Shown in pieces: positions 45,101-57,100 of a stretch of 64,000 bases of DNA (its first letter is position 1; every line of letters starts with the position of its first letter). The DNA comes from Nereocystis luetkeana (taxonomy: Eukaryota > Sar > Phaeophyceae > Laminariales > Laminariaceae). A model generated the notes under the pieces. It was not told where the DNA came from. It saw only the letters and a list, made by a program, of their open reading frames with translations, and did not search any database. Location of the stretch: positions 1,426,001-1,490,000 of the forward strand of contig JARUPZ010000002.1 in assembly GCA_031213475.1 (NCBI GenBank), given 5' to 3'. The translations under genes were made by a program, and so were the position numbers.

Positions 45101-48100
45101 GGAACAGCGAAGAGTACCGGAAGGTGGACTCCATGGCTCTCCGGGAAGAAGACGAAGAGGGGGAAGGGAGCGGGGATGACGACTTGGATGATGAGGATGA
45201 GAGGGAGAGGCGGAGGAGGAAGAGTATGCTCCGCTCGAGCGAATCCTCCAAGTTGGCCGGGGGTGGCGGCAGCGACAGCGACGAGGACTCAGACGGCATC
45301 TCGGAAATTACCGCCGGCAGCGACGATGATGACGAGGATGACGGCGTTGGGGGAGGGGGGCTGGGGGGAAGCATCGATGAGGACAGCGACGAGGGAGGGT
45401 GCGGGGTAGGGGCGGAGCCGCGGTTCTTGATTTACTTCTGGGCCGGTATCCGGGCGAAGAAGAGCGACTGGGTGCTGTGGAAGCTAGAGCTTGCCAAGAG
45501 CATGATCCCGGAGTGGCAGAAGGTGAGCGGGCGCGTCCTTCACGGAAGGAGGTCTTATGCGCGCGATTTGCGCCCAGCCGGCGAGCAAGGGGGCGTGATG
45601 GTGGCGCTGCTGATTGCGTGCTTGTGTGTGCTTGCGGGCTGGCGTGCACTGTGTGCTTGTGCCCTGTGGGCCCTTTCTACCCTCGTGTTTTTCCCCTTCC
45701 CCTCCCCGTGCGCTCCTTCGTGCCCATTCCTTTTTGTGTGTCTGGTTTTTTGTTGGCTCTCTTCACATTGTCGTGTACCAGTTTCTCTTAACCTACACCA
45801 AGTACCTGGTACGAAATACCAGGGTATTGATCTATCTCCCTCCCTCCCTCCCTCCCTCCCTCCCTCCCTCCCTCCCTCCCTCCCTCCCTCCCTCCCTCCC
45901 CTCCCTCCCTCCCTTCCTTCCTCCCTCCCTCCCTCCCTCCCTCCCTCCCTCCCTCCCTCCCTCCCTCCCTCCCTCCCCTCCCTCCCTCCGTGCCTTCTTG
46001 CCCCTCATTACAGGTTATCAACGCTGAGATCCCTCAGGTCCAAGTGGTGCAGGGCCAGGAGCCTCTGCACTTCAGAAAACTGTTCGGGGTGGGGAGGGAT
46101 CGCGGGAGGTTGATCGTGCACGATCGGGTATGGCGGAAACGGGACAACCCCGAGAAGCGCGTTTCGCTTTTCAAGGTCCAGCGAGTGCCAGATGGGGAGT
46201 TCCAGACGTTTCAGGCGAGCATGCATCCACGGGTCTGGGGTGTATTGAGGGGTTCGCCGCGGCTGGTGGTGGTGGTGGTGGTGGTGGTGGTGGTGGTGGT
46301 GGTGGTGGTGGTGGTGGTGGTATGTATGATGCTAGTTCTTTGGTGTGCATGGCGGTGCGCATGGCGGTGCGCATGGCGGTGCGCATGGCGGTGTTTATTG
46401 GTTTGTAGCTGTTGTTTGTTTTTAGGGGGGAAAAGGGAGTTAGGGGGGGGCGTACTTATTTGCTGCTTGCCTTAGTCATTTGACCATTGATCACGCATCG
46501 CTTCCGAGACGGAGCACCGTTCCTACTTCTAGTAGAGACACCTCCAACAGCTCGGCGCTCGTTACATTGTTTCCACATATTCCATAAGAGCCTTTTCCTA
46601 ATCTTATCCCATACATGTTTCGCCGCCTGTGCCCACCATCTATTCCTAGGATTGCGATCGATATCTCGCTACTCTCTAGTATACCAAACTTCTCCATGTC
46701 ACATTCTTTCATTTCCCTCGCCCCGTTCCTCAATTGTACATATCGCATTCTCCTACTATTACGGGGGGCCATAGTTAATAGGACCTATGGTGTACATTAA
46801 AACCTATATGTTTGACCATTTTTACTAACAATATTTGGTCCTAGTAACTATGGCCCCCCGTAATATTAGCTGTGAAGTTTTTCCCTTTATTTAGCCTTGC
46901 CACACGGACACATCTGTGCATCTACTTCGTCCTCCTCCCGCCTACTGGTATACCGCTTTCTTCTTTCTGGCAGGTCCCGATCCCGTACACGAAATCGCAG
47001 TTTCAGCATTTCGCGAAGCCCATTGGGCCGTGCAAATAAGTTTTCATGTCTTACCTCTTCTCTAAATCCCCCGTGTGTTTCTTGAGTGTTTATCACATTT
47101 TCCCTTACTTCTTAGCGCTAGCCTTTCCCTTCTTCTTTTCCTTTCTTCTACTTCTGCCTTGCATCCCCCAAACTTGTCTATAGGCAGCACCTCTTGGTTT
47201 CCTCCTATGTGTTATCCTTCCACACGTTCTCCCCTACGCTATCCCACCTTCCTCCAGCTCGCCCTTTTGTTACTTTCTCCCATACAGCTCTGTCAGCTAT
47301 GGCTGGCTACCTCTTTTTTGGCATGTCCCTTCACTTTATATTGTCATTCGAATTTTCTATCGTCGTTACGTAGATGTCTTGAGTGGGTACATTCCGAGTT
47401 CTGTTCGTAATACCCCATTACCGTTCGTACTTGAGCGTTCTAGTATGTTTCTAGCTGCCGTCGTCTGGATTGTTTCCAGCTGTTTTACGAGCTTTTCGTG
47501 TGTTTGGCGAGCTCCGCGTTCCCTCCCCGTACTTCTCTTGCATGTTCTAGCTTTGGTAAAACCACATTCATCAGGATACATGTCTTGATCCTGGTGTCAA
47601 AGTGCGAGTCTCTTACCATCGCATCCATCTCGCCGAAGGGGGGGGGGGGGGGGGGGAGGCAAGAGAGCAGTTTATGGAAGGCGTGTTTGACCAGCCCGGC
47701 AGCACAGGTTTACACATTACAATATATATCAGGGATATGCTTGGTGTTATGTTTTCTTAGACACGAGGCGGGACCTGAAAATGCCGTAACATCAAAAATC
47801 GATTATAGTATCTGAATAGAGGCCATCGGCAGTAGCACAGTAGAAGAAGTAGGAGCAGCCGCAGCAGGAGAAACGGCAGTAGCACTCGCAGTGCCGTGAC
47901 GATCCTCCTCGGCGGACAACCACTTGCCGCAGCTTCCTGCGTTCCCAGCCCAAGCCTGCCTGCCGTTCCCAGTCTTACAGCCTACTACCTCACCCCGAAA
48001 CCATAGCATCCCACTCCTCAACCCCAACCCCCTACCCCCAATGCCAACCCCGCCTATACAACCCCTACTCTTACGCCCAACCCCCACCCTCAACCTCACC

Positions 48101-51100
48101 CCGAAACCATAGCATCCCACTCCTCAACCCCAACCCCCTACCCCCAATGCCAACCCCGCCTATACAACCCCTACTCTTACCCCCAACCCTACCCCCAACC
48201 CCTCGTGCCCCACTCCTCAACACCACCCCCCGCCAACCCCGCCTATTCCAGGTACCGCCGGCCGTGGGCTCGTTGAATTCTCTGGATGTGTTTGTTTGCA
48301 TCTGTACGGTGGTGACGGATAATTGGGTGGGCAACAACGACGAGGCGGTGTTTTTCTGGGTGGGAAAGCACGCCACGCTATCTCTACAAGAACACGGGGC
48401 AAAGGTGTGCGAACTGGAAAGGGGTTGGGGAGGCGGGGGGGGGGGGGGGGGGGGGGGGGTTATGCGTGACTGCTTAGGGAGGTTTTGTTGTGTTTGTTGG
48501 TGGCTGTTTTGCCACGTTTGTGCTGTTGGATGGTGTGAGTAGTTGTGTTTCGTGGGCTATCTGTGGGCTATCTGTAGTCAGCGACATACTAAAATATTAG
48601 TGTTTTGGGCGCTTCCTGTGCGGGGCCTTAAGGACGAAAGGGTTTCCTATTGTAAAGGACAAAAAAAGGTTTCCTCCTGGTTATATTTATGTTGTTGCCT
48701 GTCACGTTGTGTCGTGATATACAAAACAAAGTGCTTGCATAATGGCTTTTTGATACTTACTACTCTTGTAGCTGAAATTGTCGGATCCGAAAAAAACACG
48801 TTTCGCGCCAACCTCGTGCCAAGTGGGGGGCTTGAATCGAAGTCGATTCTTCGTCAAGTTTTCTTATCAATAATGGTTTTTTCTCCGCCCTCTTTCGTTC
48901 TGTGGGATTCGCTTGCGTGACAAGGTTTTGATGGCTCTGATGGAGTATTACTGCATGCCCGCGGACTTCAACGTCCAAATCCTGGAAGAGGATGAGCTGT
49001 TCGACGACCACGCACATCTGTGGGACGAGTTGTCGGAGATGCTGGGAGGCGATGTGAGGCCTCGCGCTCTTCTTTTGCTTCTTTTTTATCATTTTTATCA
49101 TTTTTTCGTGCGCGTTTTTCTTCTTTTTTCTTCCTTTTTTCACATGCGTTTTTCGTCTTTTTGTTCTGTTTTTTTGTCTGCGGTGTCTTTTTCTCCATTT
49201 TTTTTCTACGTACCAGGGTGTGTGTTTTGGAATGAACTTGGTTGTGTCGGCTGCCTGGTCTGTTTTTTTTTTTTCTCTTCTTTGCCTGTCGCAAGACGCT
49301 TCTGCAACCGGTGACACGGTACGATCTCCAAAACGTATCATGGAGATTTTCGGTTTTTTTCGAGTATCCCTCTGTTTTTGTGGAGAATGATCAGGCCTGC
49401 AGACACGTTCTTTTGTCAACACGAAAACCGTAACGCCCACAAACGTATCGCCACAAATCAAACGCTCGGAAACATCAAAACCTACCGCAAAAAAAAACTG
49501 ACACCAATAATCTAACACAAGAAAAAAACTGACAAAAAAAATGTACGTATCCTGGTATGCATATACCTGGTACCTGGTACCAGGTATATATATATATATA
49601 TATATAGCGCGAAAAAATCAACGCGAAAAACCTAGCGTAAAAAACGTAACGCCTACCCGTAAATCGAAACCCTGAACAGGTAACGTGGGCAACGTGGGAC
49701 GACGTTTTCGACGACGAGTTTGACGCTGATGAAGATATGGGCTGCGTGCCCAAGCTGTACGTGGCGGACTCAGGCAGCGGCAACGTGGAGATGTCGTACG
49801 TTGGGCACATCCAGAGGACCAGCCTTCTGCCCGAGGTGCGCGAGGGGCCGGGAAAGCTGCTTTTTGGGAGTTATTTGGGATGATCTAGGGGTGGTTTGGG
49901 ATGGTTTAGGGGAATTTCGGACGGTTTCGGGGTGGTTTTTGGGGTGATTTGGGGGTTTGGGTGGTTTTGGGTGATTTTCGGATGATGTTTTCTTTGTTTT
50001 TTCGCTGGGTGTGTCGTTTTCTGTCGGCTCTTGGGATGATACGGTACGGTTTTAGATGGGGCTTCGGTTCGACTTTGGGATGATACGAAAACAAGGACAA
50101 CAACCCAAACCTCAAAATCACCTACCACTCCAACAGCAGCAGCAAGAACAACCTCTATCTTACACACTCCATCCCCTTTTTACTTGAATATAAAACATTC
50201 ACATCCGCGAAAACAACCAAGAATGACACCAACAATACAAAGAATCGCTATTAATACCACCACCCCAATAACAGCAACAGCATCAACAATCGTATACCCT
50301 CCCTCCCTACCTTGTTTCTTTTCTTCTGCTCCGATCCATATCCAGACGGTAGCGGTTTTAGACACCGTAGAAGGCGTATACCTGTGGCGCGGCTCCAAGT
50401 CGGACATTTCCCAGTACCGCGTGATTTCTAGAGCCTGCCAGGCGTTTTGTTCGCACAAGGAGCTGGAAGTGGGGCGCCGAGTCATCGAGGTCCAAGAAGG
50501 CCAAGAGCCCTTGGTTTTCCGCGCGAGGTTTCAGGCTTGGGACGACGGGGGTCCGGGAGAAATAAAAAAGTTTGAAGACGTTTACGAGCAGCGAATGGTG
50601 CAGATGACGGTGAGCGACAGGGGGGCGGGGAGCGTAGCGGGCCTACGGAGAAGTGTGTTGTTTTATGTGTGTTACCGAATGCCAGATATGTGTTTTGTTA
50701 TGTGCGCGGGGTGATTCGTCGGCCCCCCTGCCTCCCCCCTACCCTCCTCCCCCGCCCCCTCATTCTTCCTGTCGCCTTTCCTTTACGCTTCCTGCTTCCT
50801 AAACGATATGGCGCTTTTCGGCGCCACAGAAAGAGGGCAAGCTTGGGGACATGTCGATGCTGAGGGGGCGCGTCTTGGGAGACGCCGAGGCCGCAAAATA
50901 CTGGAACCAGCGAGGTGCTGAGCCTGGAGGGGGCGGGGTTAGAGAGGGAGTGTTCAGGGATGATCCGGCGTCTCGCTCGACGCAGAGGAGAGGTGCTCCT
51001 GGACGCAAGGCTTGGGTAAAGCCTGCGCCGAAACCCCCGGTGGATTTGGGCAAGGTTAAGGAGCTGGAGGCGAAGAGGAACTTTTTGGCGCTCAAGGTCG

Positions 51101-54100
51101 GGATTTGTTTTTTTCTGCTCGGTATGTTCCTGGTTTGTTTTTCGTGGGCTGGGTTGGGGATGGCTCTTGCGCGTTTTGTCCCGCCTACCCCCCCCGCTCC
51201 GTGGCAAGGGTGGCCTGGGTAATCGGGCCACTCCTTTGTGGCACAGGACACGTTTCCGGAATTGTGGGCTGGGTTTGGGTGGTGTTTGGCGTACCCCGTG
51301 TTGTTTTTCTTCTCGTCCTACCAATCTCTCCCCGCTCGGGAGCTGGGGGCGATCTGGATAAAAATTGGCAATATCTACCGGGGAGCAGGACCGCCTCGTT
51401 TGCTGTGTTAAACGTTTCGCTTTTCCGTGTACACTTTCTTTGCCCTACCCCCGTTGCGGGTGGGCATGGCGATGACTTTCTTTGACGATTTATTCCTGCC
51501 CCTCGACCCCTTTGGCACCGCAGTCTCGTTTTGGGGACAAAACACTTGGAATTTGAGTGGTGTGTCCCCAGAGCGGGACTGCAGTGCTAAAAGGGTTAAT
51601 TAAGGCTAGGCCTTCCGTTTTTTTTATTTTCCGACGTACTTTGCCGGATTCGTTACGTTGCCGTTCAGAGGTGTGGGTGTGGGTTTTGAGGAGCCGCATC
51701 TTTGACTGATGTTTTAGCTTTCGGAATTGGGGTTTCCACGAAATTCCCATAATTTTTCATGTACGGCTCGTCAGAGTGGGCTAGTGTTATGGTACTGCTT
51801 TGAATGAGGCTGAAAGGCCGGTAATTACCTGGGTTCAGGTGTTGTGATCGTATTTGTAGTACTTAGAAGGGAGGCGTACCTTAGGTGGGTGGAAAGCCAG
51901 GGGTTTTGCCAGAGACGCACGACCCTTGCTCGCAGTCTCCACCGTGCACGAAAGGAAGAAAGCTGCTCTTCTCCTGTCTCTAAGCAAACAACACACGTGA
52001 GTCCCAACGAGTACCTGCTCAACAGGCAAACCTGTCTAAGGATACAAAGTGTCCCGACCTTGATGTTGATATGGAGTTGTGGAAACGGAGTCGGCGTTTC
52101 TTTGTGTCGTGTGGTGCAGTTTGGGTCAGGGTGGGGTGGTGCGGTGTGGTGTGGCTTTGGTTTTGGTTCGATTTGGTTCGGTTGGATTTAGTGTGGCTCA
52201 TCGTTTCGATTCGTGTTGTTTTGTCTGGGCTTGCCTTGGTTTGATTTGGATTGATTTGGTTCGGTTCGGTTCGGCTCGGCTCGGCTCGGTTCGGTTCGGT
52301 TCGGTTCGGTTCCGTTCGGTTCCGTTCGATTCGGTTCGATTCGGTTCGTGTTTTTGTTCGCTTCATTCCGTGTCCTTCTCCTTCTATTTCCCGGCGCCCA
52401 CCCTACCAACCTTGACCTTACAACACGCGTTTATCCGCCTCACCTTACCCCCACCCCTCCCCTCTCCACCCCCACGCCTCCCTCCACCCCCCACCCCCAC
52501 TCCTCTCTTCACCCCCAACCCCCCTTAGGATCGTTTCGAGGGCCGTGGTGGTGCCGAAGCCTTCTGGGCTAGCAAGCCCAAGAACGCCTCGTTCAGCCGC
52601 CGGAGCCTGCTGGAGGCGAGGGAACAATCGATCAAATCGGGCCACTCCACCAAGTTCAAAGAGGCGGAGTCAAGGACGGCGAGCTCCGGCTTCGCCAACT
52701 CCAGAAAAATTTTCACCCGACGGAATAGTCTCGGCTCGAACGGTAGCGCCAGCGGTGGGAGCGGCGGCAGCCGTGGTGTGGGGGGGGGTGGGGGCAAGGG
52801 CAAGGTGGCGGAAGAGAACGAGCAGGAGGGAAAGGTGGGGGGGGGGGAGGAGGAGGAGGTTGTCGCGGGCGCGTCGGAGCCGGAACTGACCTCGGGGAGG
52901 GTGTCGTGGGAGTCGTCCTCTTCTGCGAGGCGCAGGCACGCCGCATCGGTGAGAAGGAGGCTTGTAGGGGGCGCGGGCGCGCGAGCGAGGGGGGGGGGGG
53001 GGGGGGGGCGTCGCACCTTTCTTTTTCGTCCCCATGAGCCCCTACTAAATAAAACGCCTCTTTTTGTACTCTTCTTGGGACCCAAGTATTGCGACCTAAA
53101 AAACGAGAAAAAATTGTTTTTTAGCTCCAACCGTTCTTCTGTGGGAAGAGCCCGCAGCGGTAACGAGTATATATCGTCATGCTGCGCGCATGTCGTACGT
53201 GTTCGTGCCTTTGTTGTAGTTTGGACGCATATCATGTATGTACCTCAGCAGCCCAGGATTTTTATCTCTTGCTGATGGCTCCATCGCTGTTTGGTGTGGA
53301 TACTTGCCCCTGCTGAAGCTCCCGGGGGCTAAGGGGAGCGCGGGAGTGGGGGGGGGGGGGGGGGGGGGGTCTCCTACCTTTTTGGAAGGGTGCGGCGAGT
53401 TGGGAGGGGGGAGGGGGGGGACTTCCTCCAGCCAGGGAACGGGAGTAAGGTCCTGTCATTTTTACAAGGGGGGAGGGTGCACTCATTATCATGCATGGCC
53501 GTAGTCGTATGACCATAGACCCTCGCCACCCCTACCATGCCGGGACGGAGCGCGTCGGATTTTCACCGACCAGACAGGCGTTGCTTGCACCAAGCGCGAA
53601 GCGTCGTGAAGTCGCATGAAGAGTGAACCGCATCGTAGTCAGAGGGGGGAGGAGGAGGGGTCGCGCTGATGCCCTTTGCAGTGACTCCGAGACCGCGTGC
53701 GCTCGATGGATGGGTTCTCGAGGAGGACCGGAGACCATCCGGCGTACTATGTGGGTGCCAGGAAAGTAGCGTATGATGGGGCACTCCCGACCCGCCCGCT
53801 CATAGTCACCCCTCCCCTCCCTCGCTCCCTCCCTCCCTCCGCCCCTCCCTCCACTCCCCCTCCTTTCCACCCCCCCCTCCTTTCCACTCTCCCTCCCCCC
53901 ACACGCACACGCCTTCCTCTCCCTCCGCCCCCCCTTCTTTTTCTTGCTACCCCACAGCGGGAAGGAAAGGCCGCCGCGAACAAAGCAGCTCGGAGATCAG
54001 TCGAGCCCTCGGCAGCTCCTGGGGGAGCGCCGCGATTCCAACGATCGTCCTCAGGCAACAGCGCCGCCGCCGTCGCCGCCCCCGGAGGCAACAGCTCCGT

Positions 54101-57100
54101 TGCTTCCTCCTCCTCGGCCAGCTCTACCACGCGACAGGCTCAAGCGCAGGGGCCGGGACAGGGGAGAGGGGCGGCAATGGCAGCGGCAGCAGCACCAGCA
54201 GCGCCAGCGGGGCAGGAGAAGGTGGTCGTCGGCGGCTGGGTGCGATGCGGCAGCAGCGGGTCGCTCTCCCCTCCGCGCCCTCCAGGGGCGGGTGGGAAGG
54301 CCGGGGGTGGTGGCGGAGGTGTCGGCTGGGTGCGCCGCAGCAGCAGCTCGTCCATGTCGCTGTCGCCACCATTGCCCGCGCGGTTGGTCACGGCGGAGGC
54401 AACAGCATCAGGGTCGGTGTTTACAACGCCACCGAAAAACAATTATCCGACGCGGGTTTCCACTGGGTCGAGGGGCGGGGGGGAGGGGGAGAGGAGCGGG
54501 ACGCTTGGTTCCGCCGGGGTGCTGGGGGGACTGGCCGGGGCTGTCCGGGGCCCAGCGGGGACGAGGATATCCCTAGACTCGATGAAGGCAGAGATCGGGG
54601 AAACCGTGCGAGATTCGGTGGACTCCCCCGCCGGTCTCGCTAAAGCGGCCGAAGGAAGGCTGTCTGTTTCTGTTGGCACTGGCCGGAGCTCTGGGGGGCA
54701 CGGTTGCGTTGAGAAAACCCCGAGGGGAAGCTTGGACCGAGCAAGCTTTGGGCCGGCAGGGGGGGGGGGGGCGGGGGCGAGGGGGGGAACCTCACGAACA
54801 ACGCCTAGTGCAGGCGGCAGGCACTCTGAACCGGGGGGGGGGAAGAGGTTGGATGGGGAGAAGAGGGCTGCGAGGAGCACACCGCGGGGGCCTCAGAAGA
54901 GCGAGGGTTTCAGCGATTATCGCTGGAGAGGAGCGGCGGAACTGCGGCCTGTCAACAAGGAGAGGAGTTCGTTTGGGGCGCAGGCGTTGCCGCAACGCGG
55001 AGACGCGCAGCCGGACACCCGACAGAGCACCGCGTCACAGCGGGCGTACAGGAGGTTGAGGTCGAGGTCGGGGTCTGTTGTGGACAACGAAGGTTTCCAG
55101 GCGAGTGAAGGCGGGATGTTTTTGTCGGGTGAGGGTGGAGGTAGTGGTGTGAGGTCTATAGTGGTTTTATGGCGGTGGTGGCGAGGGAGGGGGGGGGCGT
55201 GGTGGTGCTGATGGTGCTGGTGATGGTGGTGGCGGTAGTGGTGGCGGCATTGGTGGTGGTGGCGGTGGCCACTCCTTATCTATGCGAGCACATGTACGTG
55301 TACGTCCGCGTATGTAGGTGCACACGTTGTGTGATCGGCTCGTATTTTTATGCTCCTGTATTTTGAGCGCTTCGCAAGGGGCATTCGGACCGGGTTGGTT
55401 TACCATCCGACACGCCCCCCCCGCCGTCTCCCCTCCCCCGGGTGGTGGGCGGTGAATGTGGTATCATGTTGTAGGTGTAGTTATGTCAGTGTCTAAACCA
55501 AGCCTTGTGGTAAAGAAAGCTGTATTTTCGGGATGGCTCTCAGGTGTATGGTTCCATCTTGTAGATTTGGTCACCAATGTCCAAAGCAAGCACGTGTGCT
55601 GGCGAAAGCAGTCCTTCTGGGTGGGGGTCTAATCTTGCTGCTCTCGTTGCTCTCGTTACTTTTGTTTCTCTGGTTGCTCTCCTCGTTGTTCTGGTCGTTA
55701 TTATCGTTGAACGCGTGCTTCGAGCTTCTGCGGCTACTCACTTGAGGAGCTCCGTCAGTCATTTTTACGGGGGACCATAGTAAATAGGACCTCCGGTATG
55801 CACAAAAACCTACATATTTCCCTATTTTTACTATTAATAACAATGTTTGGTCCTATTTACTATGGTCCCCCGTAATAGTGCTATTAGGATGTCATTAATA
55901 CTATTTATATTAGTACGTCATTACAGTAGTATTGTTATTACGGGGGACCATATTAAATAGGACCTACGGTTACCGCATAAACCTACATCATTCGCTATTT
56001 CTACTACCAATATTTGGTCATATTTACTGTGTACTCCCGTAAGAGTGAGCTATTGGACTATTTGGTAACTCATTAGTACTATTAGTGAGTCATTCCAGTA
56101 GTACTATTAGTAAGACGTCAGTAGTACTACAGTAGCTAGTTACCCTTAGCTGAGTTTTTGAGGGAAAATGTAGGCTTAACATTTTCAAGACTGCAGTCCC
56201 GTTCTGGGGACGAGCCACTCAAATTCTAAGTAGGTTGTCCCCAAAACGGGACTGCAGTCCCAAAAGGTCAAGACCGATGAAAAATCCCATGGCGTAGATG
56301 CTAGCGAAAGACTTCGTTCATTGCGCATAGATACAAACGAACGGGACATCGGGTAGTTCCTTAGTTGAGCAGCAGGAGCTCCGTCAGTCATAAATGTTTG
56401 CCTTGGAAAGCTAAAAATGCTACTCCTGGGGCTTGCATCACTCGATGTGGTCGTCTTTTGTCGTGGTCATTTTCTTGTCGTTGTCTTTCGTGGCCTTTGC
56501 CGTCGTTTGTCAAAAATTGTCGTCGTCCTCGTTATTGTCGCCCCACAGGAGGCGTTGGAGCAAGCGGAGCAAGAAGGTCGGCGCCGATCTTCGGGAGGTC
56601 TCGGCAGCTCCACCCGGTCATCCCCTTCCGCGCGGCAGTCTTGGCCGAGCCCTCCCGTCGTCGACGGCGTCGCCGCCGCAACGGGGCGAGACTCGGGCGG
56701 CAGGAGTAGCTTGTCGGGAACCGGAGGCAAGGGGAGCAGCGGAAAAATTAGCAGGAGCGGGAGGAGCAGCACTGGCTGGAGGAGTGGAAGTGGCGGTGGC
56801 AGCGGAGAGGGAGTGGGGATGGGGGTGGGCTTCGCGGCGCCGCGGGATGATGATAATGCGGCGACCGCTTACAGCCGGGCTCTGGCGAGGGTACGACACG
56901 AGACGGTCCAGGAAGGGCTGAGGCATGGGCATGGCAGGGAGCGGGAGGGGGCTGGACGTCACGCGCAAATTGCCAAGTGAGTGTTGTATGTCGTGGCCAT
57001 TGGGGGGGGGGGGGGGGGGGGGAGGGGGCGTGTACTCATGCCATGCATGGGCGTGGTCGTACGACCATGAACCCTCGTATCCCTACAATGCCGGGACGGA

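Larger units (their letters stand above)
39837..50560 (+). other. Six gelsolin-like repeats
   Basis: Repeat 1 (exon 39837): DVYLVMHAV, LFYWVGSKASMDKG, then a QESPEFLVLF strand. Repeat 2 (41243-42600): GRVLLVDDRNGHIYLWCGN, then VDEDDEPPELRRIL. Repeat 3 (42700-43450): AFILDVFTEVFVWYGEDAERTA, then EPFLFRVKFFDWG. Repeat 4 (43660-46100): HSYVFLYGHD, a long acidic insert, then FLIYFWAGIRAKKSDW and EPLHFRKLFG. Repeat 5 (46160-49050): SLNSLDVFVCI, AVFFWVGKHATLS and HLWDELSEM. Repeat 6 (49740-50560): VPKLYVADSGSGNVEM, VAVLDTVEGVYLWRGSKSD, EPLVFRARF. All show the family's core strand, the 'W-x-G' turn and the helix plus 'E-P-x-x-F' end. Confidence 0.88.

Noticed and set aside
44637-45374. 245-codon minus-strand Ser/Pro-rich gene
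   Set aside because: Exact antisense shadow of the acidic Asp/Glu/Ser insert in PH-gelsolin exon 44568-45522.
48772-48860. Extra PH-gelsolin exon between 48404 and 48925
   Set aside because: An AG acceptor and open frame exist, but splicing 48404 directly to 48925 restores the gelsolin repeat (HGAK then VLMALMEYY), and the candidate does not fit the domain.
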